DNA of 64,000 nucleotides from Nitrobacteraceae bacterium AZCC 2146 (GCA_036924855.1 JBAGRP010000001.1:7552001-7616000), one strand, 5' to 3'. Shown: positions 1-9,617, numbered from the stretch's first letter. Numbers and translations are program-made. The notes: a model not told the origin generated them from the letters alone.

Positions 1-1
1 C

Positions 2-1237
2 GTCATCGAACACCAGGCCGGTCGCGGACGTGTAGGGAAACTTGTCGATCAGGTTGCGGCGGCGGATTTCGGTGGGCTCGATGCCGAACGCCGCGGCGGC
101 CTTGTCCATCAAGCGTTCGAGCACGAAGGTGATCACCGGCCGCGACACGCCGCGATATGGTGCCATCGGGCAGGTATGGGTCAGCACGCCGCGCGACAGG
201 CAGTGATAGGCGCGGACGTCGTAGGGCCCGGGCAGTTCCGCCAGCGCCATCAGCGGCTCGACGCCGCAGGTGGTGGGAAAACAGGAATAGGCGCCGACAT
301 TGGCGACGATATCGGCGGACAGCGCCAGCAGCCTGCCATTGGCGTCGAAGGCGCCTTCGAGTTCGACATGCTGGTCGCGGCTGTGGAAGCTGGCGATCAG
401 GTTTTCGCGACGGTCCTCGGTCCAGGCCACCGAGCTGCGCAGTTTTCGCGCCAGCCAGACCAGCAGCACATATTCCGGCGCCAGTGACATCTTTTGCCCA
501 AAACCGCCGCCGACATCCGGCGCGATCACGCGCAGGTCCGATTCCGGCATGCCGATGATGTCGCAAACCGCGGTGCGCGTCAGATGCGGCATCTGTGTGG
601 TGCAGGTCAGCGTCACCCGGCCGGTCGAGGCATCATATGCGGCGTGGCCTGCGCGGGCTTCCATCGGCGTCGCATTCTGCCGGCGCGAGCGGCCGTCGAC
701 GCGAAGCACCTTGTGGGCGGTTGTCCAGACGTCGTCGAAGCCGGGCGTTTTGATGCGGCCTTCGACGATCACGTTACCCTTGGCTTCGTCGTGCACCAGC
801 GGCGCGCCGTCGGCAAGTGCATCCATGGAATCGATCAGCGCCGTGGTCTCTGATATTTCGACTTCGACCTGGTCGGCGAGGTCTTCCGCCTGATCCTTGC
901 CGGGCGCATAGACGGCGGCAATGGCTTCGCCGGTGAAGCGCACCACGCCGTCCGCAAGGATCGGCTGTCCGACCGCAACATAGTTGAACTTGCTCAGCAT
1001 CGGCCGGATCGGCTTCAGCGCCTTCAGGTCCGTGGCCGTGACGATGCCTGCGCCATCGGGCGCGTTGATGCTTTGGATCGCTCCTGCGGCAACGCTGCTG
1101 CGGACAAAGCGCACCCAATGCACGGCCGGCAGATCCGCGGTGAAACGACCCTGGCCCGTGACGAGGGCAGGATCTTCAACCCGCCTGATCGAACGCCCGA
1201 CCCAGGTCGTGCCGGAGCCCTTGGTGTGGGCTGTCAT
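2..1237 (-). CDS. Xanthine dehydrogenase/CoxL-family molybdopterin-binding large subunit (C-terminus outside window)
   Basis: About 412 N-terminal residues of a molybdenum hydroxylase large subunit are visible; the family is usually near 780, so roughly half lies beyond the left edge. The start MTAHTKGSGTTWVGRSIRRVEDP is the usual opening. A GGGFGQ loop near residue 243 contacts the molybdopterin cofactor in this family. PYRGVSRP near residue 360 replaces the AYRCSFR loop of true CO dehydrogenase, so the substrate is probably an N-heterocycle or aldehyde. The ATG at 1237 overlaps the stop of the FAD subunit gene by four bases (ATGA), which points to translational coupling. Substrate unknown. 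Confidence 0.9.
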   Translation of the reverse strand, partial: MTAHTKGSGTTWVGRSIRRVEDPALVTGQGRFTADLPAVHWVRFVRSSVAAGAIQSINAPDGAGIVTATDLKALKPIRPMLSKFNYVAVGQPILADGVVRFTGEAIAAVYAPGKDQAEDLADQVEVEISETTALIDSMDALADGAPLVHDEAKGNVIVEGRIKTPGFDDVWTTAHKVLRVDGRSRRQNATPMEARAGHAAYDASTGRVTLTCTTQMPHLTRTAVCDIIGMPESDLRVIAPDVGGGFGQKMSLAPEYVLLVWLARKLRSSVAWTEDRRENLIASFHSRDQHVELEGAFDANGRLLALSADIVANVGAYSCFPTTCGVEPLMALAELPGPYDVRAYHCLSRGVLTHTCPMAPYRGVSRPVITFVLERLMDKAAAAFGIEPTEIRRRNLIDKFPYTSATGLVFDD

Positions 1238-2091
1238 TGCACCGAGCGCTCCAGCGCGCGACGCGTTACGGCGCGCACCAGATCGCATCGGTATTCAGCG
1301 GTGGTCTGAATGTCTTCCAGCGGCTCGATGGCGTCGGCGGCGGCTTCCCCGGCCGCGACGAACAGTGAGGGCGAGGGTGCCTGGCCGTTCAATACCGCCT
1401 CGGCTTCCGGTATGCGTCGCGCGCGATCCTCGGCGCCGCCGATGCCAACATGCGCATCGACGATCAGGCCATCGACGAGCCGATAGGTGACGAGCGCCGC
1501 GGCCATCGCAAAGTCGCCGGCGCGGCGGCTGAATTCGTAGAAGCCGAATTTGGTGTCGGCAGGGAGAAGCGGCAATCGTGCTTCCGCCAGAAACTCGTCC
1601 TCGGCCAGCGAGGTCGACATGATGCCTTCGAGAAAGTCATCGATAGCGACGATGCGTTCGCCGCGCACGCTTTTCACCACCAACTTGGCGCCGAGCGTCG
1701 CCGCCACCAGACACCATTCGGAAGCGGGATCGGCATGGGCGAGGCTGCCGCAGAAGGTGCCGCGCATCCGGATCGGGTAATGCGCGATATGGCTGACCAC
1801 GAAGGACAGCAGCTTTCCCAGCACGCCATCAATGACGGGCTTGTGGAAGGCGCCATGGCGCACCCGCGCGCCGATCGACAGATAATCCCCATCGATCGCG
1901 AGCCGGTCGAGGCCTTCGACCTCGTTGATGTCAATCAGGTGCGTCGGCCGCGCCATCCGGAACGCCATGATCGGCACCAGGCTCTGGCCGCCCGCCAGGA
2001 TGCGCCCGTCGAGCGGCGCAAACTCCGCCAGAGCGCTGATGACTTCGTCGACCGTCTTCGGGACGTGGCGGGTGAACGGCGCCGGTTTCAT
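1234..2091 (-). CDS. FAD-binding subunit of a molybdenum hydroxylase (CoxM family)
   Basis: Medium subunit that carries FAD and passes electrons from the molybdenum and FeS subunits to an acceptor. The AGGQSLVPIMAFR motif near residue 40 and GSLAHADPASE near residue 110 are the two FAD-binding signatures of the family. At about 285 residues the length is normal. I chose the ATG at 2091, giving the family-typical MKPAPFTRH start; an in-frame GTG at 2124 would add eleven residues with no better ribosome site. It is the first gene of the operon in the window and overlaps the large subunit gene. No 2Fe-2S subunit lies upstream, so it is presumably downstream, outside the window. Confidence 0.9.
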   Translation of the reverse strand: MKPAPFTRHVPKTVDEVISALAEFAPLDGRILAGGQSLVPIMAFRMARPTHLIDINEVEGLDRLAIDGDYLSIGARVRHGAFHKPVIDGVLGKLLSFVVSHIAHYPIRMRGTFCGSLAHADPASEWCLVAATLGAKLVVKSVRGERIVAIDDFLEGIMSTSLAEDEFLAEARLPLLPADTKFGFYEFSRRAGDFAMAAALVTYRLVDGLIVDAHVGIGGAEDRARRIPEAEAVLNGQAPSPSLFVAAGEAAADAIEPLEDIQTTAEYRCDLVRAVTRRALERSVQ

Positions 2092-2124
2092 GCGAAAACC
2101 CCAGTCAGGAGGGCCAAAATTCAC

Positions 2125-2551
2125 TTGTATGCTAACAATCGATCCCGGGAAGTCAATCTGGACGGATGGCGCAAATCGATGCGTTTGCTGCCTCCGTTGA
2201 CGGCAAGATGGATAGCCGAATTTAATCGTGTGCGCGAGGCGGCCGTGCCAGGCCGTACCGATTCAGCGTGAAGTCGTCGAGCGGCGAACGTCCGCCGCGC
2301 AAATCAGCTTGCTCGGTGTTGTCTGAACGGAAGTCTTGAATGCGAGCGCCACAGAGACAGAAGGGAGTATGGGTCGCCCGCGATGGATCAAAGAATCATG
2401 ACTGATCGTGCATGCGGCTCTGTCTGCTGAATTCGCATATCAATTTCCTGGGCTGGGTTAAGTTCCCAAGCTCGGGTCGCGGGTGCGATAGAGATGCGCA
2501 GTTGCAAGAGCGCATGTCTCGCCTTGGCGTGCGGCCAGCATGGCCGACCGG
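2125..2551. other. Intergenic region upstream of the molybdenum hydroxylase operon
   Basis: About 430 bases with no gene I can support. It must hold the promoter of the leftward hydroxylase operon near 2130-2200. I saw no convincing operator, hairpin or RNA gene. The short open frames here have no recognisable family. Confidence 0.5.
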
Positions 2552-2845
2552 TTAAGCCGGGCGGATCTTTCGCAACGTGCCGCTCCACAGGCTGATCCGC
2601 TGTTCGATGCTGTCGGCCGCGGATTGGTACGCCCTTTGCGCCTTGTCCGGCGATCCCCGGACTACCCGGGCGAGCAGTTCTTTCCCGAGGGGACCGTGGC
2701 TGTCGCCATCGAGTTCGATATGGCGGAGCACGTAGTAGTCGAAATGTTTCGGAATTTCGGAGTGGGTGGCCCAGAAGCCGCGGCGGATATTCTGAAACAT
2801 GTCCGGTATCACGTCCTCGCGGCCATACAGGAATCCGCCGAGCAC
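2552..2845 (-). pseudogene. C-terminal remnant of a DUF3050-like (haem-oxygenase-fold) protein
   Basis: The 97-residue frame reads like the C-terminal third of DUF3050 proteins, which are normally about 250 residues: GREDVIPDMF at the start and a central YYVLRHIELDGDSHGP stretch are typical. The only possible start is a GTG at 2845, five bases before the nadC stop, and everything upstream is nadC. The N-terminal domain has therefore been lost by a deletion that placed nadC against the remnant. A short functional protein cannot be excluded but is unlikely. Family assignment is from memory of the motif. Confidence 0.6.
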
Positions 2846-2849
2846 CTGC

Positions 2850-3701
2850 TCAATCTTTGAAATCGAGCCCGATGTCGAGAATGCCGACGCTATGGGTGAG
2901 CCAGCCGATCGAGATCAGATCGACGCCGGTTGCGGCAATCGACGGCGCCGTGGCGGGCGTGATGCGGCCGGAGGCCTCGGTCACCGCCCGACCCGCGACC
3001 ATCGCGACGGCTTCCGCGAGCACATCCGGACTCATATTATCGAGAAGCACAGCATCGACGCCCTGATCGAGCGCCTCGCGCAGCTGATCGAGCGTATCGA
3101 CTTCGAGCTCGATCTTGACCAGATGGCCGACGCCGCTCTTTGCCCGCTTAAGCGCCTCGGTGACGCTGCCGGCGATGGCGACATGGTTGTCCTTGATGAG
3201 AACCGCATCGTCGAGACCGAACCGATGATTGCTCCCGCCGCCGACGCGCACCGCATATTTTTCGATCGCGCGCAGGCCCGGCGTGGTCTTGCGCGTGCAA
3301 ACGATCTTCGCTCGGAAATCCCGGACCGCCGCAACCACGGATGCCGTCGCCGTGGCAATTCCGCTCAGGCGGCACAGGAAATTCAGCGCAACCCGTTCTG
3401 CCGTTAAAATACCCCGCGCGGGACCCGTGATTGAGGCGATCACGTCGCCCGGCGCGAGAACTGCGCCATCGTTGTGTTCGATGCGCATCTCGATTGCGGG
3501 ATCGATCAGCTGGAAGGCGAGCCGAGCGAGGTCCAGCCCGGCGACGACGCCGGGTTGGCGGGCAACAAGAAGTGTCGTGGCGCTGCGGCCGGACGGCACG
3601 ATCGCATCGGTCGTGAGATCGCCGGCCCGGCCGAGATCTTCGAGCAAGGCCATGCGAACCAGTGGCTCGATCATGACGTGAGGAAGTGCCGAGGGCGTCA
3701 T
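2850..3701 (-). CDS. nadC: Nicotinate-nucleotide pyrophosphorylase (quinolinate phosphoribosyltransferase)
   Basis: Converts quinolinate and PRPP to nicotinate mononucleotide with release of CO2, the third step of de novo NAD synthesis in the cytoplasm. At 283 residues it is full length. TRKTTPGLR near residue 137, the LIKDNHVA stretch near 170 and LLDNMSPD near 220 are the phosphoribosyl and quinolinate binding signatures. It is last in the nadA-nadB-nadC series; only 14 bases separate it from nadB, so it is very probably in the same operon and under the same NadQ control. Confidence 0.97.
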   Translation of the reverse strand: MTPSALPHVMIEPLVRMALLEDLGRAGDLTTDAIVPSGRSATTLLVARQPGVVAGLDLARLAFQLIDPAIEMRIEHNDGAVLAPGDVIASITGPARGILTAERVALNFLCRLSGIATATASVVAAVRDFRAKIVCTRKTTPGLRAIEKYAVRVGGGSNHRFGLDDAVLIKDNHVAIAGSVTEALKRAKSGVGHLVKIELEVDTLDQLREALDQGVDAVLLDNMSPDVLAEAVAMVAGRAVTEASGRITPATAPSIAATGVDLISIGWLTHSVGILDIGLDFKD

Positions 3702-3715
3702 AGTGCTCCTTTGGG

Positions 3716-5245
3716 TTAGGCGACTAGCTCCGGGACGCAGTCTCGTGCGGTTTGAAGCGCGTCGTCGAGGTGCAGCGCCGAACGTCTTGCCAGGCTCGCG
3801 TGTTCCGGAAAGTCGGTGCGGGCATGGGCTCCCCGGCTTTCATGTCGGCGAAGGGCAGCGATCACGATCATCAAGCCGACAATCGCGGGGTCGCTAGCAG
3901 CTTGCTGCGAGACCGCAAGCGGGTAGAGGGCGCGGGCGGCAGCGCGCAGACCTTCGCCGTCGCGCAGCACGCCAGCGGCGCGCGACAGGATTGGACGGAC
4001 CAAAGCCGGATCGCTGTTGGCGCCTCCATCGGGCAACGCCGGCATCCGCCGTCGGATCGAGGTTGTTGCGGAAATATCCTGCGCGACCCAACCGCCGCAT
4101 ACCGCGGCCTCGAGGAGTGAGTTGCTGGCGAGCCGGTTGGCACCATGCAAACCGGTGCAGGCGGCTTCGCCGCAGGCCCAGAGACCGTCGATAGAGGTCC
4201 GTCCGGTCTGGTCGACCGATATGCCGCCCATGTGATAATGCGCGGCGGGGCGGATCGGGATTGGCTGCGTGACCGGATCGATTCCTGCCCCGCGGCAAAG
4301 CGCCGTGATGGCCGGGAAACGCCGTGCAAAATCGAGCCCTTTGACGTTCCTCGCGTCGAGAAAGACCCGATGCCCCGCAGCCATGTGCTGCCAGACGGCA
4401 CGCGCAACGATATCGCGGGGGGCAAGCTCGGCGCCGGGCGCGTCAGCCATGAAGCGATCGCTGTTCTCGTCGACGAGGATAGCGCCTTCTCCGCGTACGG
4501 CCTCGCTGATCAGCTTGAGCGGGAAGGAGCTGCTATCGAGCGCCGTTGGATGGAACTGAATAAATTCAAGATCGGCCATGATCGCGCCGGCTCGTGCCGC
4601 GAGCGCTAGGCCTTGGCCAAAAGATCCGGCTGGATTCGTGCTGTGTAGAAACAGGCCACCAATGCCGCCGGTTGCGATGACGACACGATCTGTCGCAAAA
4701 AGCACAGGCCGACGATCGGTATGGCCGAGCACGCCGATCACCGCATTGTCTTCGACGACCAAGCGCCGTGCTGTGGTCGCCTCGCTCACCGTGATGGAAG
4801 GTGTCTCGTAGACCTTGCGGATCAAGGCACGGATGATGTCCCGGCCGGTTGCGTCACCCCCGGCATGGACGATCCGGCGGCGCGAATGCGCGGCTTCAAG
4901 ACCAAGAACGATCTTGCCATCGGCGTCCCGATCGAAAGTCACGCCGTGCCGCACCAGCTGTTCGATCGCGGCGGGTGCTGCAGCCAGGATGGTTGCGGCG
5001 ACGTCGTCGTCGCAAAGGCCGTCGCCGGCGGCGAGCGTATCCGCTAGATGCAAGGAGGGATTGTCGTCCGCGCCAATACTTGCGGCGATGCCGCCTTGGG
5101 CAAGCGCGCTCGATGCCTCGAGACCCAGGGGCGTCTTGGTCAGGAGCACCACCGGCTGCGGCGCCAGTGCAAGAGCAATCACCAAGCCAGCGAGGCCGCC
5201 GCCGATGATCACGGGAGCACCGTTCGTATCGCGCAAAGCCGTCAT
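3716..5245 (-). CDS. nadB: L-aspartate oxidase
   Basis: FAD enzyme that oxidises L-aspartate to iminoaspartate for quinolinate synthesis. The N-terminal [14 protein letters not shown] is the dinucleotide-binding motif, and the [20 protein letters not shown] block is the hallmark of the family. I chose the ATG at 5245, which gives [11 protein letters not shown] and overlaps the nadA stop in an ATGA; a longer frame exists but would add 44 unlikely residues inside nadA. The protein is about 509 residues, normal for NadB. The overlap with nadA indicates coupled translation and fits channelling of unstable iminoaspartate to NadA. Confidence 0.96.
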   Translation of the reverse strand: MTALRDTNGAPVIIGGGLAGLVIALALAPQPVVLLTKTPLGLEASSALAQGGIAASIGADDNPSLHLADTLAAGDGLCDDDVAATILAAAPAAIEQLVRHGVTFDRDADGKIVLGLEAAHSRRRIVHAGGDATGRDIIRALIRKVYETPSITVSEATTARRLVVEDNAVIGVLGHTDRRPVLFATDRVVIATGGIGGLFLHSTNPAGSFGQGLALAARAGAIMADLEFIQFHPTALDSSSFPLKLISEAVRGEGAILVDENSDRFMADAPGAELAPRDIVARAVWQHMAAGHRVFLDARNVKGLDFARRFPAITALCRGAGIDPVTQPIPIRPAAHYHMGGISVDQTGRTSIDGLWACGEAACTGLHGANRLASNSLLEAAVCGGWVAQDISATTSIRRRMPALPDGGANSDPALVRPILSRAAGVLRDGEGLRAAARALYPLAVSQQAASDPAIVGLMIVIAALRRHESRGAHARTDFPEHASLARRSALHLDDALQTARDCVPELVA

Positions 5246-6225
5246 TTTACTGCCAGCATCCGCTCGACCGCGAGGCGTGCGCGCACGGCGATACTTTCGT
5301 CGATCATGACTTGGTGTTGCATCGTTTCCAGCGCATGGCGGATATTGCCCAACGTGATCTTCTTCATATGCGGGCACAGGTTGCAGGGACGGATGAACTC
5401 AAGGTCGGGATACTGGATGGCGACGTTGTCGCTCATTGAGCATTCCGTCAGAAGCACGACCCTCGGTGGTCGCCGGTCGGCGACGTAGGACGACATGGCC
5501 GCCGTCGAGCCGGCGAAATCGGCCTCCGCCAGGACGTCAGGCGGGCATTCTGGGTGCGCCAGGATGACAATGCCGGGATGGTTCTCGCGCAATTGCCGTA
5601 CCTCGTCGGCAGTGAAGCGCTCATGCACTTCGCAATGTCCACTCCAGGTGATCACCTTGACCTTGGTTTCGGCAGCGATGTTCTTGGCCAGGTATTCGTC
5701 GGGAAGCATGATCACGCGTTCAGCGCCAAGAGATTCGATGACCGCCTTGGCATTGCCCGACGTGCAGCAGATGTCGGATTCGGCCTTCACCGCAGCCGAC
5801 GTGTTCACATAGGTGACGATAGGGACGCCGGGATGGCTTTGCCGTAAAAGCCTGATGTCCTCGGGGGTGATGGAGTCGGCTAGCGAACAACCGGCGCCAA
5901 GATCAGGGATCAGGACAGTCTTCGACGGATTTAACAATTTGGCGGTCTCGGCCATGAAGTGGACGCCGGCGAGTACAATGACGTCGGCCTCCACAAGCAT
6001 CGCTTCGCGAGCCAAAGCGAGACTGTCGCCGACGATGTCGGCCACGCAGTGGAAGATTTCCGGTGTCTGGTAATTGTGCGCGAGGATGACCGCGTTGCGG
6101 CTTTTCTTCAGCGCCATGATCGCGTCGATGTCTTCTGCGAAGGCGGGCCATTCGATCGCGGGGATCGCATGTTGCACTTTCGCGTAGAAACGATCCGAAG
6201 GCCGCACATCCGACGTTGACAGCAT
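5242..6225 (-). CDS. nadA: Quinolinate synthase A
   Basis: Condenses iminoaspartate with dihydroxyacetone phosphate to quinolinate, using a [4Fe-4S] cluster. The three cluster cysteines are visible in [15 protein letters not shown] and CNLCPHM. The start at 6225 ([11 protein letters not shown]) is preceded by GGAG at nine bases; a longer frame from 6282 would translate the operator region and is rejected. About 327 residues, normal for the family. First gene of nadABC. Its ribosome site overlaps the second of two palindromic operators, so repression by NadQ could act on both transcription and translation start. Confidence 0.96.
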   Translation of the reverse strand: MLSTSDVRPSDRFYAKVQHAIPAIEWPAFAEDIDAIMALKKSRNAVILAHNYQTPEIFHCVADIVGDSLALAREAMLVEADVIVLAGVHFMAETAKLLNPSKTVLIPDLGAGCSLADSITPEDIRLLRQSHPGVPIVTYVNTSAAVKAESDICCTSGNAKAVIESLGAERVIMLPDEYLAKNIAAETKVKVITWSGHCEVHERFTADEVRQLRENHPGIVILAHPECPPDVLAEADFAGSTAAMSSYVADRRPPRVVLLTECSMSDNVAIQYPDLEFIRPCNLCPHMKKITLGNIRHALETMQHQVMIDESIAVRARLAVERMLAVK

Positions 6226-6231
6226 ATTATT

Positions 6232-6282
6232 ATACTCCAGGTGAGCATATGATATACTGTAGATGAGTATAAGCCTTGTCAA
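6232..6282 (-). promoter_or_regulatory. nadABC promoter with two tandem NadQ-type operators
   Basis: Two 17-base palindromes of the form ATACT-N7-AGTAT lie at 6254-6270 and 6232-6248 (the second with one mismatch, ATGCT). Their centres are 22 bases apart, two helical turns. A perfect minus-strand TTGACA at 6282-6277 overlaps the nadQ stop and is the likely -35 box; the -10 box falls inside the first palindrome. The second palindrome overlaps the nadA ribosome site. The arrangement is that of a repressor site; assignment to NadQ is inferred from the adjacent nadQ gene. Confidence 0.75.
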
Positions 6283-7274
6283 GCCCCCGAAATGGGGAGT
6301 TTTGTCCCGGTGATCGCGCGTTCCGCAAAGACCGTGCGGCGGAACCGAAAGAGTTTTGCGGGACGTCCTCCCGTGTCCTGGCTGGTCTCGCCGGTTTCTT
6401 CCACCAGCTCTTGTTGCTCGATCAATCTTCGAAAATTCGGCTTGTGCACGAGCTTTCCGGCCAAAGCTTCCACACAGCGTTGCAATTGCAGCAGCGTGAA
6501 TGTGTCCGGCATCAGTTCAAACACCACGGGGTGATATTTGATCTTGGCTCTGAGCCTCGCAATTCCGGTGGCCAGAATCCGGCGATGATCGAGGATCATG
6601 GATTTACCGGGCGTCGCCGACAACGCCGCACTGTCCGATGCGGGCGTTGGGGATTTGCTGCGCACGGCCTCCGGAATCAGTCCCGCCTCATACAATAATT
6701 CATACCGCTGCAGAACGAGTTCCTCGTTCCAGACGTGATTCTCGAAGCCGAATAGCATCGCGGCCCGTTGCCGGCGGCTGCGCTGCACCGCTCGGTCCGG
6801 TGTCGCCGAAACCCAACTGGCGAGGCCTGGCCGCAGCTTCTTCTCTACGAGCGGAGGCGCGCCGAGGCGATGATCCTCCCACGGGAAATAGTCATACCAA
6901 CTGTGCCAGCTTGCCTCGTGCTCGCCGGAGGCCGGCTGCTCTCGCGTCAAGCCGAGGTAGCTGATCGAGATCACGTGCTGCGCGGTGGCGCCGGCGCGAT
7001 CACGATCGGCGAAGGTGTAGAGCTGCTCGACATAACCAAGCGGCAGTCGCGTTTGCCGCTCGACCCAGGCACGCAGTCCCGATTGCAGCGAACGATGGGC
7101 GAGCTCGAAAGGCCCGGAGGGAAGGGCGCGCCGACCCTGGATCGTCAAAACGCGAGGCTCGCTGCCGGTGACGGCCACCAGCACCGCAATGAGTTCTGCC
7201 GCAATTCCGTGCTTGGATGGTGGTGCCGCCGGACGCATATCTGCCTTGGGTTTGATGTCGAAAAACGGATTCAT
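6279..7274 (-). CDS. nadQ: NadQ-like regulator of NAD biosynthesis (COG4111 family)
   Basis: 331 residues matching the alphaproteobacterial COG4111 family, which comparative genomics has tied to control of nadABC under the name NadQ. Visible landmarks are the [13 protein letters not shown] segment near residue 45, a central [10 protein letters not shown] stretch near 130, and a C-terminal part with winged-helix-like spacing. It lies directly upstream of nadA in the same direction, with the paired palindromes in the 53-base gap. It probably senses the NAD state and represses nadABC. The family assignment is by recognition; DNA binding is not shown by the sequence. Confidence 0.8.
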   Translation of the reverse strand: MNPFFDIKPKADMRPAAPPSKHGIAAELIAVLVAVTGSEPRVLTIQGRRALPSGPFELAHRSLQSGLRAWVERQTRLPLGYVEQLYTFADRDRAGATAQHVISISYLGLTREQPASGEHEASWHSWYDYFPWEDHRLGAPPLVEKKLRPGLASWVSATPDRAVQRSRRQRAAMLFGFENHVWNEELVLQRYELLYEAGLIPEAVRSKSPTPASDSAALSATPGKSMILDHRRILATGIARLRAKIKYHPVVFELMPDTFTLLQLQRCVEALAGKLVHKPNFRRLIEQQELVEETGETSQDTGGRPAKLFRFRRTVFAERAITGTKLPISGA

Positions 7275-7452
7275 GACCTGATTTGCTCAAATGCTCAAAG
7301 GGATGAGCGTGGAAGGCCGCATCGCGCGATCATGACGCATAAAGCCGCAACGTGAAGCGCGCGGCAATACCCATTGCCACCCGACGCAGTTGGAACGGCC
7401 TCCGGCTTCAATATTGCGGCCTTCAACCTGGGCATTTCCGGAGCGTCCTTCA

Positions 7453-8019
7453 TTAGGGGGACGCTTGTGGCCGGGCCGTGTTGCGCTCCCAACCAAACCG
7501 CCATGCGCGCGGAGATATGCCCTTCCAAGCAACGAACGCCCTAGTGAAATGGGCAGGATCAGCGTATCCAAGTTCATAGGCGATCTGCGATATCGAACAA
7601 TCCCGTCTTTCGAGCATGGTCGTGGCTTGGCGTTCGAGCGCCGTACTCAGCACAGCTTCGAACGTCGTGCCGATGAGCTGCAGATGGGTCGAGGATTGCA
7701 GCAGCGAACCCATCAACATGTTTGCGTGCGTGATTGCTGCGTCGAGCTGATCGGCGGCTAACACCCGTTGCCCGAGAGCGCCAAGTCCGGCAACTCCGGC
7801 CTCGAGCGACAAACGCGCTGACAACGCTGGATCACCGATCTCCCGAGCCGCACATTCGACGAGGCGGAGCTGGTCGCGCAGCAGGATCAGACGATCGGGC
7901 TGATCGATCAGCCGAAGGGGGAGGTCCGCGCGCGAAAACACGCGCGCAACATTTCCACCCGCCCGCTCGACGGCGCCCGCCACGGATCCCATGGACCGTG
8001 CCTTGGTCAGGCCCAGCAC
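7453..8019 (-). pseudogene. AraC-family regulator with internal deletion
   Basis: The frame encodes 188 residues; full-length members with this architecture have about 320. Residues 1-115 resemble the N-terminal arabinose-binding-type domain (RLIDQPDRLILLRDQLRL region). The frame then goes straight to the second half of the DNA-binding domain, with SISQIAYELGYADPAHFTRAF near residue 145 and the WKGISPRAWR ending. The first helix-turn-helix and the end of the ligand domain, about 120 residues, are missing without loss of frame. Such a protein should not bind DNA normally, so I treat it as a decayed gene. Confidence 0.65.
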
Positions 8020-8297
8020 CGATGTCCCAATCTAAAAGGCGGAGACTTGTCCATCTGGCACCAAATGGCAAGAATAGGTGTCAGTACAGATTAGCATCCA
8101 TCAGAGCAGAGCAGAAGGGGGCGCAGACCCCGCGCGGAAACGGGATCTGCGATTTCGCCGGCATCCGACTTACCGGTAACGCAGCGGACGTCGTGATCGG
8201 ACCATGAGCCGTTCGATGACCTCGTAAAATATGGGCGGCAAAGTACAATTATCTGCCGCCATATGAACCGAGAAACGTCCACGTCTCGGAGGAAAAA

Positions 8298-8843
8298 ATG
8301 TTCAACGTACAACGTGCAAAGACGCGGATTCGGTCCCACTCCGTTGCGCATGGCAGGTTCTTCACGTTTCTGGCCGGCGCTGGCGCGATTGCATCGGCCG
8401 CTTTTGCCGGTGTCGACGGGCCACCGACCCTCGCTGCCGCGAATTTCGATTTCAGGGACACGTCCGGCGAAGTCAGGGACCAGACCGCTGAACATGAAGC
8501 ACGACTGAAGGCATTTGGGGTTACGTTGCGCGATGGTCTTTCAGGGAACCAGAAGATCGAGCTCAAAGCGTTGACCTGTCAAGCAGCGCAATGCAGCGCG
8601 CAGACCCCCGGCCTCGTCGCTCTCGCGACGCAAGCAAAAACGGCCGGTGTGAGGTATCTCTTGTTCGGAGAAATACATAAGATGAGCACGCTGGTTGGCT
8701 GGGTGAAGTTTGCAGTGCTCGATTTGAAGGACGACAAGCCAGTCTGCGATCGGTTCATGACTTATCGGGGCGACAACGATGAGGCCTGGCAACATGCGGC
8801 GAAATTCACGGTTCGTGATATCGAGCAGAACTGCTTTCCGTAA
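8298..8843 (+). CDS. DUF2380-family exported protein
   Basis: 181 residues starting with a basic segment and a hydrophobic stretch (FFTFLAGAGAIASAAFAG, residues 22-39) that looks like a signal peptide or membrane anchor. The remainder, from the NFDFRDTSGE segment onwards, matches the DUF2380 pattern, including KAFGVTLRDGLSG and a RYLLFGEIHKMSTL motif. Such proteins are common in Bradyrhizobium relatives and have no assigned function. It stands alone, with an SD-like GGAGG in the eight bases before the ATG. It is probably periplasmic; nothing in the neighbourhood suggests a partner. Confidence 0.75.
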   Translation: MFNVQRAKTRIRSHSVAHGRFFTFLAGAGAIASAAFAGVDGPPTLAAANFDFRDTSGEVRDQTAEHEARLKAFGVTLRDGLSGNQKIELKALTCQAAQCSAQTPGLVALATQAKTAGVRYLLFGEIHKMSTLVGWVKFAVLDLKDDKPVCDRFMTYRGDNDEAWQHAAKFTVRDIEQNCFP

Positions 8844-8947
8844 ACATGAGGCCGACAATCCGACGGCCGTAAGCCTTCGCGGAGTTCTTCCCCCGGCCCA
8901 AGTCGGCGCGGGCAATGGTTCGTTTCGGCGCTGATATACAGGGCGTG

Positions 8948-8993
8948 CTCGGGCTTATCGAGCCAATCGCCCTCGCCTGAGGTCGTTTTTTTT
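8948..8993 (+). terminator. Possible intrinsic terminator downstream of the DUF2380 gene
   Basis: A short hairpin (CCTC/GAGG with a four-base loop at 8971-8982) is followed within a few bases by a run of eight T at 8986-8993; a weaker GCTCG/CGAGC hairpin lies just upstream. The stem is short, so this is only suggestive. Confidence 0.35.
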
Positions 8994-9108
8994 GGTCAAA
9001 GCCGGCGTGGAGGGAATGGCCGCTGATGACGAATTTTGTTGAAAAACTCCGGCGTTGAAGCGGGGCGAGATCACTGATTCATTCTCGGTATCGGTGGAGG
9101 TTGAATCG

Positions 9109-9417
9109 ATGATGGGTTTCCAACAGACTGATCAGGCGGCTCTATTCTACTCGTTCTCGCTTGAGCGCTACGTTCCAGCCTCCCACCTGCTGAGGGCGAT
9201 CGACCGGTTCGTCGATCTGTCGGGCATTCGGAGCGAGTTAGCGCCATTTTACAGCTCGACCGGCCGGCCTTCGATTGATCCTGAACTGCTCGTGCGGATG
9301 CTGATGGTCGGTTACTGCTACGGCATTTGATCGGAGCGCCGGTTGTGCGAGGAGGTTCACCTGAACCTCGCTTGCCGCTGGTTTTGTCGGCTCGGCCTCG
9401 ATGGCGAGGTGCCTGAC
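9109..9417 (+). mobile_element. Remnant of an IS1182-like transposase (N-terminal part, nonsense mutation)
   Basis: The frame gives an N-terminal transposase domain (SLERYVPASHLLRAIDRFVDL, then STGRPSIDPELLVRMLMVGY). It is interrupted by an in-frame TGA at 9328-9330 where the family has arginine, consistent with CGA to TGA. The same frame continues as SERRLCEEVHLNLACRWFCRLGLDGEVPD and then stops matching at about 9417. Only about a quarter of a typical 450-residue transposase remains, and no terminal inverted repeats were found, so it is an inactive fragment. Confidence 0.75.
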
Positions 9418-9617
9418 CCAGGACCAGAAGACCCGGAATGTCCTACTATGTGGTGCGCATCGCCATCCCGCCGCAGCAACTTGCCCGTCTCGGCAAGCTT
9501 GCTCTCGTTCCCGGCATGCCGGCGGAGGCGTTCATCGCGACCGGCGACCGTACCGTTTTGTCCTACCTCATGAAGCCGATCGGCGACCAGATCGCCAGAT
9601 CCTTCCGCGAGCAATGA
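9411..9617 (+). pseudogene. C-terminal remnant of a HlyD-type secretion adaptor
   Basis: The last 60 codons before the TGA at 9615-9617 read SYYVVRIAIPPQQLARLG, then LVPGMPAEAFIATGDRT and SYLMKPIGDQIARSF. This is the typical C-terminus of membrane fusion proteins of type I secretion. Immediately upstream the reading LTQDQKT continues the family in another frame, so one extra C in the run at 9431-9434 separates the two parts. The fragment joins the transposase remnant at about 9411-9417. No partner ABC or outer-membrane gene remains. Not functional. Confidence 0.7.

Noticed and set aside
3..566. Arg-rich leftward open frame at the left edge
   Set aside because: It is a shadow of the CoxL-like gene in another frame; the true frame gives clear molybdenum-hydroxylase motifs and continues past the edge.
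1450..2271. Rightward 273-codon open frame
   Set aside because: It lies on the opposite strand over the FAD-subunit gene, is rich in Arg and His, and matches no family.
2388..2588. Short leftward open frame in the gap beside the DUF3050 remnant
   Set aside because: No family resemblance, no ribosome site and overlap with the remnant frame.
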